Program-made: the position numbers and the translations under genes | In this document: piece by piece, positions 38,018-46,016 of the stretch | Layout of the letters: every line of letters begins with the position of its first letter | Position numbering within the stretch: position 1 is the first letter of the stretch | NCBI RefSeq assembly: GCF_002953935.1 | Contig: NZ_CP026514.1 | Coordinates: forward strand, 2,232,001-2,296,000 | Reading direction: 5' to 3' | DNA from: Arthrobacter sp. PGP41 | GTDB taxonomy: Bacteria; Actinomycetota; Actinomycetes; Actinomycetales; Micrococcaceae | Length of the DNA: 64,000 nucleotides | The notes under the pieces: generated by a model | Database searches by the model: none | What the model saw: the letters and a program-made list of their open reading frames with translations, nothing else | What the model was told of the DNA's origin: nothing

Positions 38018-38908
38018 TTACTGCTTCCGGGGCCAGGCGGGGCGGAAGACTGTGAGGCGGAACCGGGCCTCGGCCGCAACAGGCTCCGGCTGGCCCTCCA
38101 GCCTGGCGGCGATGGCGGTGCGGTCGCTGTGATGCCCCGCCGGGCCCATGAGCGCAAGGTCCGCTGCCTCCCGGCGGGTGAGCGCAAGGGGGAAGTCGAC
38201 GTCCCGGGCGCTCTCGATCCTGAAGTGCGGCTGCATTGCCCCGGCCAAACGGTGCTCCTTGCCTTCTTCGATCCTCAGCATGCCAGCCGATTCCGCAATG
38301 GAAGCGAGGTGACCGGGCCGGGGTGTCACCACAGCCAGCAGGCCCGTCGGCCGCAGCACGCGTGCGAACTCCGCTGCGTTCCGGGGCGCGAAAATGACCG
38401 TGACCGCGTCCACAGAGTTGTCCCGTACCGGCAACGGCTGCCATACGTCCCAGGCGAGGTTCACCGCCTCCGGGTTGAGCCGCGCGGCGCGCCGCAGGGC
38501 GAACTTCGAGATGTCCAGGCCAAGGGCAGCCACATCAAGGCCATCGGCCTCCGCCGCGTCAAGCAGAACGCGCAGGTAGTGCCCGGTGCCGGTACCTGAG
38601 TCCAGGACGACAGCGGGATCCCTGGGCAGGGAAGGGACGACGGCGGCTGCCACCGCCTCCGCCAGCGGCAGGTAGTGCCCTTTCCCCATGAAGTTGAAGC
38701 GGGCCTCCACCATCTCTGCCGTGTCCGCCTCGAACGCGGTGCCTTTTCCCACCAGCAGGTTGAAATACCCCTGCCTGGCAGCGTCAAAGCTGTGGGAAGA
38801 GCCGCAAACAAGGCGGCCTTGGCCGCCGGGATGCGGTCCCGCCGGCTCCAGAGGCTGGAAGCACACCGGGCACAGCAAGGGAAGGTTGGGAGCGGGCATA
38901 GCCACCAT
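38018..38908 (-). CDS. RlmA-type rRNA (guanine-N1)-methyltransferase-like protein
   Basis: 296 residues from the ATG at 38908 (a second ATG is at 38899). An N-terminal zinc motif C-P-V-C ... C-G-S-S-H (residues about 13-36) and the following GYFNLLVG are typical of RlmA/TlrB-type enzymes. The SAM motif reads VLDSGTGTGHYLRVLLDA. RlmA methylates G745/G748 of 23S rRNA; in some species this confers macrolide resistance, which the sequence cannot establish here. It lies 85 bases downstream of def on the same strand. Confidence 0.88.
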   Translation of the reverse strand: MVAMPAPNLPLLCPVCFQPLEPAGPHPGGQGRLVCGSSHSFDAARQGYFNLLVGKGTAFEADTAEMVEARFNFMGKGHYLPLAEAVAAAVVPSLPRDPAVVLDSGTGTGHYLRVLLDAAEADGLDVAALGLDISKFALRRAARLNPEAVNLAWDVWQPLPVRDNSVDAVTVIFAPRNAAEFARVLRPTGLLAVVTPRPGHLASIAESAGMLRIEEGKEHRLAGAMQPHFRIESARDVDFPLALTRREAADLALMGPAGHHSDRTAIAARLEGQPEPVAAEARFRLTVFRPAWPRKQ

Positions 38909-38993
38909 CTTAGGCGGCAGGCCTGACTCTCCGCGTGGCTGCCCGCCAGGGCCGGTGGCGGCCGCGGGCAGGCGGCGACCCGGACGGGTCCAG

Positions 38994-39674
38994 CTAGGAG
39001 CCTGCGACGCTGACCGGGCCGGTGTCGAATCCAAGCCCTGCCCGGGCTTTGCTGATCCCGGGCTCCGCCCAGTGGGCGGCGTACTCCGCGTTGCTGCTGA
39101 GCGACCGCAGCTGGGCCCGGTCCACATACAGGACACCGTTCAGGTGGTCGGTTTCGTGCTGCACAATCCGGGCCTGCCAGCCTGCGAACTCCCGCCGGGC
39201 CGGCGAGCCATCCGGCGCCTGGAAGTCCAGCAGGACGTTCTCGGGACGGGCCACCACTGCCTGAAGCCCGTTCAGGGAAAGGCAGCCCTCGTAAAAGGAC
39301 GCATACTCCGTGCCCAGCGGGGTGTATCGGGGGTTTAGGAGTGCGATGAACTCCAACGGACTGCGCTTGCGCAACGCAGCGGCCTCCGGATCGACGTCGA
39401 ACCGGTCCTCGACGACCGCGATTTGGAGGGGGATGCCGAGCTGCGGTGCCGCCAGTCCCACGCCGGGGGCCTCGTGCATCACCTGCCGCATGAGCGCGAT
39501 GAGGCGCTCCAGCTGGTCGGAGGACAGTTGACCGTCAAAAGCGGCGGCGCGCTGTCGGAGGGCGGGGTGGCCGGCCTGCACGATGGGCGGGATGGTTTCG
39601 GCCGAAAGGATCCGCTCCACGGCTTCCCGGATTTGTTCATCGCTGACGGTGGTCTCCGGCGGGATGGGGCTCAT
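38994..39674 (-). CDS. def: Peptide deformylase
   Basis: 226 residues, longer than the minimal type I enzyme by an N-terminal helical extension of about 45 residues. All three motifs are present: GVGLAAPQLG, EGCLSLNG and QHETDHLNG (H-E-x-D-H). It removes the formyl group from nascent proteins at the ribosome exit, using Fe or Zn bound by the Cys and two His. ATG start at 39674. It is divergent from the NTF2-like gene and upstream of the RlmA-like gene. Confidence 0.95.
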   Translation of the reverse strand: MSPIPPETTVSDEQIREAVERILSAETIPPIVQAGHPALRQRAAAFDGQLSSDQLERLIALMRQVMHEAPGVGLAAPQLGIPLQIAVVEDRFDVDPEAAALRKRSPLEFIALLNPRYTPLGTEYASFYEGCLSLNGLQAVVARPENVLLDFQAPDGSPARREFAGWQARIVQHETDHLNGVLYVDRAQLRSLSSNAEYAAHWAEPGISKARAGLGFDTGPVSVAGS

Positions 39675-39732
39675 GGGGAAAGCCTACTGGCCTCCGTCGT
39701 CCTGCCGGCCACAGTGGGTTAGTGTCGTTTCC

Positions 39733-40146
39733 ATGGCTGAACACCCTCCCCTGAGCATCTCTCCGTTGGAGCGGGTCCTCGGATTCATCCGGGCCCTGGA
39801 AGCAGGCGGAGGGGCCGCCGAGATCAGGCCTTTCCTGGCGGACACCTTCGTGCTGGTGGAAGCCCCGCACCTCCTGGCTCCGGAAGGCTCCACCCGCACG
39901 CTCGCTTCGGTCCTTGCCGGCGCGGACCAAAGCTCCGAGGTGGTGTCGGACCAGAAGTTCCACATCAGGCGCACAACCTGTGAGGGCGGAAGGGTGGCCG
40001 TGGAGGCAGACTGGTCCGCGACAGTCCGGATGGACCTCCGCTACTGGGACCGGGGGGAGACCATCCGGGCCCGGACGTCGTCGGTTTTTGAGGTTGCTGA
40101 CGGAAAAATCGTGAGCCAGGACAGCTACGACTGCTACTTCCGCTGA
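39733..40146 (+). CDS. NTF2/SnoaL-like domain protein
   Basis: 137 residues from the ATG at 39733 (AEHPPLSISPLERVLGFIRALEAGG). The alpha+beta cone fold is indicated by the N-terminal helix pair, then TFVLVEAPHLLAP and the C-terminal beta strands RARTSSVFEVADGKIVSQDSYDCY. Such proteins serve as small isomerases, cyclases or binding domains; some SnoaL relatives cyclise polyketides. It is convergent with the FAD monooxygenase of the polyketide locus (35 bases between stops), so a shared role is possible but not shown. Confidence 0.85.
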   Translation: MAEHPPLSISPLERVLGFIRALEAGGGAAEIRPFLADTFVLVEAPHLLAPEGSTRTLASVLAGADQSSEVVSDQKFHIRRTTCEGGRVAVEADWSATVRMDLRYWDRGETIRARTSSVFEVADGKIVSQDSYDCYFR

Positions 40147-40181
40147 CTCCCGCCGGGCACCATGTCCGCGCTTTACCGGCC

Positions 40182-41330
40182 CTACTGCATGGTGAAGCGC
40201 CGGGCTGTCCACCTGTTCATGGCCGGGATTGAAGCGGCACCGCCGATGGCAAGGTTACGGAGCCTAAGGAGCGGCGGCGGCAGCGGGCGTCCCAACAGCA
40301 TGTTCACTTCGGACTGGCGCCTGGCAACCGCAGCGGCACGCCGCCGGGCGGCGGCGAATTCCTTCAGCCGCCCGTCCACCGGCTTTCCCGCCACGGCCTC
40401 CCGGAGCACGGGAGCAAGGGCTTGGGCGTCCAGCCAGCCAAGGTTCATGCCCTGGCCGCCGATCGGGCTGATTTCGTGGGCGGCGTCGCCCACCAGCACT
40501 ACCCGCCCGGCCACGGTCCGCCGGGCCATCGTGGAGCGGACGCTGAAGGCACTCAGCATGGTGTTGGTCCGAACGTCCGGCAGTATTCCCGTCCGCCGCA
40601 GGACCAGGCGTGCCAGCCGGCCGGCGTCGGCTCCTCCCGCGGGCTGGCCGAGCCGTACCACCCACCGCCGCAGGCCGCCCGGGAGCGGAAAGGACTCTAC
40701 AATCCCTTCCGGCTCGAGGAAAAGGACAGCCATCTGCCCATGGCGTCCGGAGTCGGCGAAGTCGCCCATCAGGTAGTGGTCCGGATAGGCCTTGGTGCGG
40801 ACGGGCATACCGAGGGCATCGCGCAGCAATGACCTTGCGCCGTCGGCGGCGACCACGAATGACGCTTCAAAGCTGCCATCGCCTGCCGTTGCATCGCTGG
40901 AAGGTTCGACGGCGACGGCGGCCGCAGCGCCGTCGTCGTTCACTCCTGTGACGCGCACGCCCCTGACGATGGCCCCGCTGTCGAGGGCATGGACGCGTTC
41001 CTCGAGGAGTTGTTCCGTCCGGTACTGGGGGAGGGCCAGCACGAACGGAAAGGCCTCCGAAACACCTGCGAACGACATGGTGCCCACGGTCCTCCCGCCG
41101 CTGAGGGCCAAACCCGCAGTTATCGGCATGCCCTCCCGCACCATGGCATCGGCCAGGTGGATGCCGTCCAGCGCCTTGAGGGCAGGAGGATGGATTCCGA
41201 TGGCACGCGTGTGGATATTGCGTTCTGTCCGCTGCTCGAGGAGGCGTACGGAGACGCCCTCCTGGAGCAGGGAAGCCGCCAGGTAAAGGCCCACCGGGCC
41301 GCCGCCGACGATGACCACGTCTGTTGCCAC
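40182..41330 (-). CDS. FAD-dependent monooxygenase (UbiH/phenol hydroxylase-like) of the type III PKS locus
   Basis: 382 residues from the GTG at 41330. The FAD dinucleotide motif reads DVVIVGGGPVGLYLAASLL (residues 4-22), and the second flavin motif reads VVLVGDAAHEISPIGGQGMNLGWLDAQAL (about residue 275). This is the class A flavoprotein hydroxylase layout. It begins 1 base after the methyltransferase stop and is the third gene of a PKS-methyltransferase-oxygenase set, the arrangement of srsABC in Streptomyces griseus, where the flavoprotein hydroxylates an alkylresorcinol ring toward a quinone. The function here is inferred from that parallel. Confidence 0.88.
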   Translation of the reverse strand: MATDVVIVGGGPVGLYLAASLLQEGVSVRLLEQRTERNIHTRAIGIHPPALKALDGIHLADAMVREGMPITAGLALSGGRTVGTMSFAGVSEAFPFVLALPQYRTEQLLEERVHALDSGAIVRGVRVTGVNDDGAAAAVAVEPSSDATAGDGSFEASFVVAADGARSLLRDALGMPVRTKAYPDHYLMGDFADSGRHGQMAVLFLEPEGIVESFPLPGGLRRWVVRLGQPAGGADAGRLARLVLRRTGILPDVRTNTMLSAFSVRSTMARRTVAGRVVLVGDAAHEISPIGGQGMNLGWLDAQALAPVLREAVAGKPVDGRLKEFAAARRRAAAVARRQSEVNMLLGRPLPPPLLRLRNLAIGGAASIPAMNRWTARRFTMQ

Positions 41331-41331
41331 G

Positions 41332-42027
41332 TCAGTCCCTCGAATAAGCGAGGACCTGGTGGAAAGGACTGCCTGGCCTGACCACCCAGCCGGGGGGAGC
41401 GATGGCCGCCAGTTCCGGGCGCGTGTAACTGCGCCGGATGGACGTGAGCCCGTCCGCGCGGATAAAGGAATGGCGGAAAGGCAGGGCAGCGGCACTGAAA
41501 AGGGCATAGGCAACCGGGCTGCGGCGGAGATCGTTGTGCAGCGCGGCCTTTCCGGCCAGCACTTGCGAATGCGCCAGCAGTTCCCGCAGTTGCGCCTCAT
41601 CAAGGTGGTGCAGGACATGGTTGGAAATCACGAAGTCGTACTGCCGTCCCTCGCTGACCAGGTCGGCGCTGTGGGCCTGCCGGAAAGTGAGTCCCGGAAC
41701 TTCAGGGCGCCGCTCGGCGAAGGCGGCGGCCCGGGGATCGGGATCGATGCCCGTGATGTGCAGGGCCAGGTGGTCGCGCGCGGCCCAGCGCGACAGCAGG
41801 GTGGCGAGATCGCCTCCGCCCGAGCCAATGTCCAGGAGCGTCCCGGGCCGGGGGCTGCCCGCCAGGAAAGGACGCAGCTCCCGCACGTAGAGCCGACGCC
41901 AGCCGGAGAGCATCCGGTTAATGACAGCGAACTGTCGGTACGTGTTGTCCAGGGCCTGCGGGTCGCAGTCGGGCAGGTCCATGATTTCCACCGCCCAGGC
42001 GGCGCGCCGCCGCAGCAGGAGATCCAC
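41332..42027 (-). CDS. Class I SAM-dependent methyltransferase of the type III PKS locus
   Basis: 231 residues from the GTG at 42027, 5 bases after the PKS stop; an ATG at 41982 (MDLPDCDPQALDNTYRQF) is an alternative. SAM motif I is LLDIGSGGGDLATLLSRW, and the post-I acidic residue is in ITGIDPDPRAA. A motif reading FVISNHVLHHLDEAQLRELL is the usual motif II/III region. It most likely O- or C-methylates the polyketide phenol, as SrsB does. It is coupled tightly to genes on both sides. Confidence 0.88.
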   Translation of the reverse strand: MDLLLRRRAAWAVEIMDLPDCDPQALDNTYRQFAVINRMLSGWRRLYVRELRPFLAGSPRPGTLLDIGSGGGDLATLLSRWAARDHLALHITGIDPDPRAAAFAERRPEVPGLTFRQAHSADLVSEGRQYDFVISNHVLHHLDEAQLRELLAHSQVLAGKAALHNDLRRSPVAYALFSAAALPFRHSFIRADGLTSIRRSYTRPELAAIAPPGWVVRPGSPFHQVLAYSRD

Positions 42028-42032
42028 GGGGA

Positions 42033-43244
42033 TCAGGCCACTGGCGCTTCCGCCGGCAGCCGCTCCTGAGCCTGTTCCTCGGGGGAATTGTGCCCCGGCC
42101 GCGTTGTACGCGGCGCTTGCCGCAGTTTGGTGAAGACCGCCGTTTCCACGGTGAGCCCGGGGCCGAAGGCCATGGAGCAAATCCTTTCGTCACCCGGCTC
42201 CGGGTCCTGTTCCAGGATGTGCTTGATGACGAACAGGACGGTTGCGCTGCTCATGTTGCCGTAATTGCGGAGGACCTCGCGGGCCGGCACCAGCTGTTCC
42301 TGCGTCAGGCCGAGCCTGGACTCGACCTTGTCAAGGATGCTGCGGCCGCCCGGGTGGATGGCCCAGTGGCGGATGGAGGAGTAGGGGAGTGCTGCCAGTT
42401 CCGGTTCCCGCGCCAGGAGGGGCGCCAGCGCCCCGACGATGTGGTCGTCGATGATGTGCGGGACGTAGTTGCCCAGGACCATCTCGAAGCCGTGGTCACC
42501 AATGTTCCAGGCCATGGAATCCTCGCCGACGGGGGTGAGGACTGTTTCGAAATGGTCCAGCTGCATCAGGGCATGGTCTTCGGCGCCGTGCCGGGCGGTG
42601 ACGACGGCGGCTGCCGCTCCATCGGCGAAAAGGGCTGACCCCATGATGGTGTCGGGGTCGTTGGAGGTACGGACGTGCAGCGAGCACAGTTCCGCGCAGA
42701 CCACCAGGACTACGGCGTTGGGGTCCGCTTCACAGAACAGCTTTGCTGCGCGCAGCGCGGGAAAGGCCGCGTAGCAGCCCATGAAGCCGAGGTGGTAGCG
42801 CTGGACGGCCGGGTCCAGGCCAAGCTCGCGCACAATCTTGTAGTCGGGCCCCGGGTTGAAGAATCCCGTGCAGGAGACGGTCACCAGGTGAGTTATGTCA
42901 AGTAAATTGAGTTCCGGGCAGGCGTTGACGGCGGAGCGGGCAGCTTCGACGAAGAGCTTGGTGGCTTCGCGGCCGAAGATCTCATTCCGCGCCTTGGTGC
43001 CGGGGTTCAGGAGCAGGCCGGTGGCAGGGTCATAGAATTGCGGATCATCCGAGCGGAAGTCGTTGGTCAGTTCCTCGACGGCAGTAAAGCGTGTGTCAAT
43101 GGCGGCCGAATCGAAGCACGTGTTCACCAGCCGGGCACCCAGCCTGGACAGGCCAGGCTGCGCCGCAAAGACATCCCGGGCTTCCGACTGGATCAGCTTC
43201 GTTTTCGGAACTGCAGTTTCAAGTGAACGCACGTAGACCGTCAT
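42033..43244 (-). CDS. Type III polyketide synthase (chalcone/stilbene synthase-like)
   Basis: 403 residues, ketosynthase fold. Catalytic Cys157 is in HLGFMGCYAAFPALR, His297 in HWAIHPGGRSILDKVE, and Asn330 in NYGNMSSATVLFV, the complete Cys-His-Asn triad. Bacterial relatives condense a fatty acyl starter with malonyl-CoA to make alkylresorcinols or alkylpyrones. Gene order PKS, methyltransferase, flavin monooxygenase matches srsABC, so a methylated phenolic lipid or alkylquinone is the likely product. Start ATG at 43244 has no Shine-Dalgarno sequence and lies 7 bases behind a -10-like box. A recombinase remnant begins 188 bases upstream. Confidence 0.95.
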   Translation of the reverse strand: MTVYVRSLETAVPKTKLIQSEARDVFAAQPGLSRLGARLVNTCFDSAAIDTRFTAVEELTNDFRSDDPQFYDPATGLLLNPGTKARNEIFGREATKLFVEAARSAVNACPELNLLDITHLVTVSCTGFFNPGPDYKIVRELGLDPAVQRYHLGFMGCYAAFPALRAAKLFCEADPNAVVLVVCAELCSLHVRTSNDPDTIMGSALFADGAAAAVVTARHGAEDHALMQLDHFETVLTPVGEDSMAWNIGDHGFEMVLGNYVPHIIDDHIVGALAPLLAREPELAALPYSSIRHWAIHPGGRSILDKVESRLGLTQEQLVPAREVLRNYGNMSSATVLFVIKHILEQDPEPGDERICSMAFGPGLTVETAVFTKLRQAPRTTRPGHNSPEEQAQERLPAEAPVA

Positions 43245-43251
43245 TGGTTCA

Positions 43252-43279
43252 TTCTTAGCGAGCCCTTGGATTAAGGCAA
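43252..43279 (-). promoter_or_regulatory. Putative promoter of the type III PKS operon, leaderless
   Basis: On the minus strand, TTGCCT (43274-43279), a 16-base spacer and TAAGAA (43252-43257) precede the ATG at 43244 by 7 bases. Transcription would begin at or within a base or two of the start codon. No purine-rich ribosome site is present upstream, which is consistent with a leaderless mRNA. Confidence 0.4.
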
Positions 43280-43432
43280 CGGTAGGCCTGGGCGTTGACC
43301 TGCGGAGTTACCGGTCCCGGGCGGTAATACTGCGCTGGTGGACCAGTGGTCCCGACCCTCCCAGAAACGCCGATAATCTACATTATGTCAAGTAGAAGTG
43401 ATCCAATTGCAGAATATGCAGAATAGGACCTG

Positions 43433-43846
43433 GTGATACCCGCTTCCCCGTTTTGGGATAAGGCCCTGCCCGAAGGGCTGCACCTGGGCTTGGGCAATGT
43501 CCCCGTCCTGGTTCCTGCGCAGATTGCCCCTATGTTCTGGGACTATTTGCACGACCGGCCCAACCAGCAGACCGGCAACGGCGGGAGCCAGTGGCTCTTC
43601 CCCGGCACCTTGCCGGGCCAGCACATCCACGCCGACGCGATGATGGGCCAACTACGTGCCTTGGGCATCCACACCGGCGGAGCCCGGAACACCGCTCTGC
43701 GCGGCCTCGTCCAAGAACTGCCACCCACCCTGGTCGCAAATGCCCTGGGCTACAGCTACCAAGTCATTCACAAACACGCCGCTGACGCCGGTGTCCCAAT
43801 GGCCGGCTACGCAGGTGGTGCGCGTTTGACTCCTCTGGGATCCTGA
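43433..43846 (+). pseudogene. Remnant of a tyrosine recombinase/integrase-like protein (C-terminal fragment)
   Basis: 137 codons from GTG at 43433. The text (VPVLVPAQIAPMFWDYLHDRP, then SQWLFPGTLPGQHIHADAMMGQLRALGIHTGGARNTALRGLV, then VANALGYSYQVIHKHAADAG) matches the C-terminal third of a family of actinobacterial site-specific recombinase-like proteins. An in-frame TAG lies 3 codons before the GTG, and the N-terminal two thirds are absent, so this is a truncated remnant. Full-length relatives in Arthrobacter are often chromosomal and not phage-borne. It marks the edge of a variable stretch to 44.9 kb. Confidence 0.6.
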
Positions 43847-43900
43847 CGCGCCTGACCTCGCTGCAGCACGGTCGGTCCGCGAACAACTAAGGTCGGTCTC

Positions 43901-44023
43901 GTGACGGATGATCTGCGAGGCTTCTCCCTGGGGACGTGGCTGCTAGTGCGCGGGGACCTCATTGGAGTGCACTGCGATCCCCGTATCCATGATCGCAGTG
44001 CCCCGACGGCTAGCAGGAGGTGA
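43901..44023 (+). CDS. Possible small leader-type ORF
   Basis: 40 codons from the GTG at 43901 (TDDLRGFSLGTWLLVRGDL), with AAGG 9 bases upstream. Its TGA at 44021 overlaps the AGGAGGTGA ribosome site of the next gene and lies 5 bases before its ATG, as in translational coupling. It has no recognisable family and could be a chance frame. Listed for its position only. Confidence 0.3.
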   Translation: MTDDLRGFSLGTWLLVRGDLIGVHCDPRIHDRSAPTASRR

Positions 44024-44028
44024 CCCAG

Positions 44029-44442
44029 ATGGAACGGTTTCTGATACTGCTGGCCATAGTCCTTGCTTCAGTGGCAGTCTGCGTAGCCGGACGCTATCGA
44101 TTCCCCATCAAGGAAGGATCCCGAGCGGATCACTTCTTCGAACGGCTCCAGTTGGCAGGGAACGTGGTAGCCATCGGAGTGGAACTCCTGCTTCCCGCCG
44201 TCACCGGTTTCCTCGGCCAGCCCTTGCTGGCCTACGCGGCCGCAATCCTCCAAGTTTTCGCTGTGAGCATCTTTCGAGTCCAGCTGCCTCCAATTCGGGC
44301 GGTCCGCCCCGGGACGGCCGCTCAGCACTCAGTAGGTGAACGGGAACTTCGCCGCACTCGATGGCCCTACCAAACGGCCTTCGCACTGGGATACGTCCTG
44401 CTCCTTGCTTACGTGGCGTCCATATTCGGTATGTATTTCTAA
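44029..44442 (+). CDS. Hypothetical membrane protein, four predicted spans
   Basis: 137 residues from the ATG at 44029, which has AGGAGGTGA 6 bases upstream; a GTG at 44020 would add 3 residues but overlaps that site. Hydrophobic stretches are about residues 3-21, 44-62, 65-80 and 113-135. A basic loop (ERELRRTRWPY) precedes the last span. No family was recognised. It lies in the variable stretch between the recombinase remnant and the SARP regulator. Confidence 0.65.
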   Translation: MERFLILLAIVLASVAVCVAGRYRFPIKEGSRADHFFERLQLAGNVVAIGVELLLPAVTGFLGQPLLAYAAAILQVFAVSIFRVQLPPIRAVRPGTAAQHSVGERELRRTRWPYQTAFALGYVLLLAYVASIFGMYF

Positions 44443-44876
44443 TAGCCGACTGCAGCAAGGAACGAACGGGAAACCGACAGCTAAGCGGGAACTGCAGCGC
44501 CCGCATAGGACTCGGAGCGATATGTGCAGTTCCCGCTTCCAAAAACTGTCCGCTCCGGACTCACCCAACTCGGACCACACACGCTCGCGGTGGAACTGCG
44601 CCGCTCCCCCTCACCCGGAACGGTCACTTTCAGAACGTGAGCGGGCTTGCGGCTCACGGCACCGGTAACGGCACCACGTGCACTGGATGGGAGCCCCGCC
44701 GCCAATCTTGCGTCAATATTTCGGAAACGCGAGCCAACTCCTGATTTTCCTCCACCAAGATCAAAGGGACGAAGGGTAAGCCCTCCACTTCAACGGAGGG
44801 CACTTCTGGCAGCCAGGGGATCGGCGCGGCGGAAGCCTGTACCTTCCCACAAGCGTTTGAGCCAGGACGGGGCGGG
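44443..44876. repeat. Gene-free stretch with a palindromic intergenic element
   Basis: No convincing gene in 434 bases. A perfect 14-bp inverted repeat, AAGCGGGAACTGCA (44483-44496) and TGCAGTTCCCGCTT (44525-44538), encloses a 28-base loop. Diverged fragments of the same words recur downstream (GGAACTGCGCCGCT near 44592, CTCGGAC near 44572, GTCCGCTCC near 44547), which suggests an intergenic repeat family. Weak minus-strand coding potential near 44654-44840 was not accepted. Confidence 0.5.
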
Positions 44877-44885
44877 GTGACCGGG

Positions 44886-45137
44886 ATGATGCAAGAGCAG
44901 CATTGGTCCGAGCCAGCGGGCGACCAACGACCAGGGCAGGAGCCCCCCTCCGCCGGCTTCATGGTCATCCGAACCTGGCACGAGCCCGGCCACCCACAGG
45001 GTTTTCGGGCGAGGATAACCTTCGGACAGACTCCCAGCAGCACTCAAAGGACCGTGGCCACAGCCGACCCCGCGGAGGTCCTAAGCGTGGTCAAGCGCTG
45101 GCTGGCCGCTCAGCCAGGGGTGACGGGGAGGAACTGA
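44886..45137 (+). CDS. Small hypothetical protein convergent with the SARP regulator
   Basis: 83 residues from the ATG at 44886 (GGGGTG 6 bases upstream; GTG at 44877 would add 3 residues). A folded-looking core reads FMVIRTWHEPGHPQGFRARITFGQ, then ERSV-like TQRTVATADPAEVLSVVKRWLAAQPG, consistent with a small alpha/beta protein. No named family. The last 57 bases overlap the 3' end of the regulator gene on the other strand. Confidence 0.55.
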   Translation: MMQEQHWSEPAGDQRPGQEPPSAGFMVIRTWHEPGHPQGFRARITFGQTPSSTQRTVATADPAEVLSVVKRWLAAQPGVTGRN

Positions 45138-45872
45138 CTGTTCCGTCCCCAAACCCGGCCGCCGCTCAAGGGCCCCGGCAAGAAGCGCGCTCACCGAGTC
45201 CGAAGGCAGCAAACCCATTTCTTCCCCAAGCTGCTTCCGGTAGCCTTCGTAAGCCCTGAGCGCGGCGGCGGGATTGCCGTGCTGCAATTCAGCCTCAATA
45301 AGGAGCTTCACGGCAGTCTCATAGAGTGGCTCGATCTCCACCGCGGCCTCGGCGGCTGCCTCTGCCGTCCCGGTGTCACCCACGGCAAGTGAATACGAAG
45401 CGATGGCTACGTAAGCCCGTAAGCGGTCCTGCTGCAGCCGGCTCTGTTCAACGATCATCCAGTCCTCGTACCAGCCGGGAAGCAGTTGGGCATCACTTAG
45501 CCCGTCCAGCAAGGATGCAGGGTCTCCCTTCAGCCCTGCACCGCCCAGCGTCCTGGCCTGCAGCCGGACCCGCCTCAGGTCAACGTCCACGTTGTCGCTG
45601 AGGTACAGCATCCGGCCCTCGTTGACGATCAGCCCGGGCACTTGGCGTGAAACCAAGTGGACACTGACGCGCAGACTCTCCAACGCCTTGGAATCCGGAT
45701 ACTCGGGCCACAACAAGCCGACGAGATAGGTTCGGAGAAGCGGACCCTTGATGGCCAGCGCCGCGATCAGCCGCTGCTGGCGCGCAGCAACATGCACAAC
45801 CACGCCGTCCCGGCAGAGACGCCAGGACCCGAGCAGTTCCAGTTTCAACTCTCCATAGCCGTCGGCGCCCAT
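45081..45872 (-). CDS. SARP-type transcriptional regulator (winged helix plus BTAD)
   Basis: 263 residues from the ATG at 45872; the frame is open to 46004, which would add 44 non-conserved residues. Residues about 8-95 form an OmpR/SARP-type winged helix (LELLGSWRLCRDGVVVHVAARQQRLIAALAIKG, then LVGLLWPEYPDSKALESLRVSVHLVSR). Residues about 100-245 form the bacterial transcriptional activation domain (DVDLRRVRLQARTL, with TPR-like AAEAAVEIEPLYETAVKLLIEAELQHGNPAAALRAYEGYRKQL). Such regulators often control specialised metabolism; the nearby type III PKS operon is one candidate target. Confidence 0.85.
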   Translation of the reverse strand: MGADGYGELKLELLGSWRLCRDGVVVHVAARQQRLIAALAIKGPLLRTYLVGLLWPEYPDSKALESLRVSVHLVSRQVPGLIVNEGRMLYLSDNVDVDLRRVRLQARTLGGAGLKGDPASLLDGLSDAQLLPGWYEDWMIVEQSRLQQDRLRAYVAIASYSLAVGDTGTAEAAAEAAVEIEPLYETAVKLLIEAELQHGNPAAALRAYEGYRKQLGEEMGLLPSDSVSALLAGALERRPGLGTEQSVPPRHPWLSGQPALDHA

Positions 45873-46016
45873 GGGAACCTGATTTCGGTTCAACAAAACA
45901 TGTGGTGGATGGTACGAATGAGCATCCTCAGGACGGTGGGTCCTGTCAATGGGGCCATCCCCATACTTCCTAAGGGAGAGGTCCCTATCCGAAGCGGAGG
46001 CCACCCCGTACGGAAT

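Noticed and set aside
42893..43394. 12-bp direct repeat TTATGTCAAGTA at 42893-42904 and 43383-43394, possible att site pair
   Set aside because: Repeats of 12 bases are expected by chance in large number in 64 kb, and one copy is inside the intact PKS gene.
44654..44842. Minus-strand frame with protein-like text (VEVEGLPFVPLILVEENQE)
   Set aside because: The start is unclear, most of the longer frame is antisense to the 44886 gene, and no family was recognised. It may be a decayed gene, but support is too weak to list.
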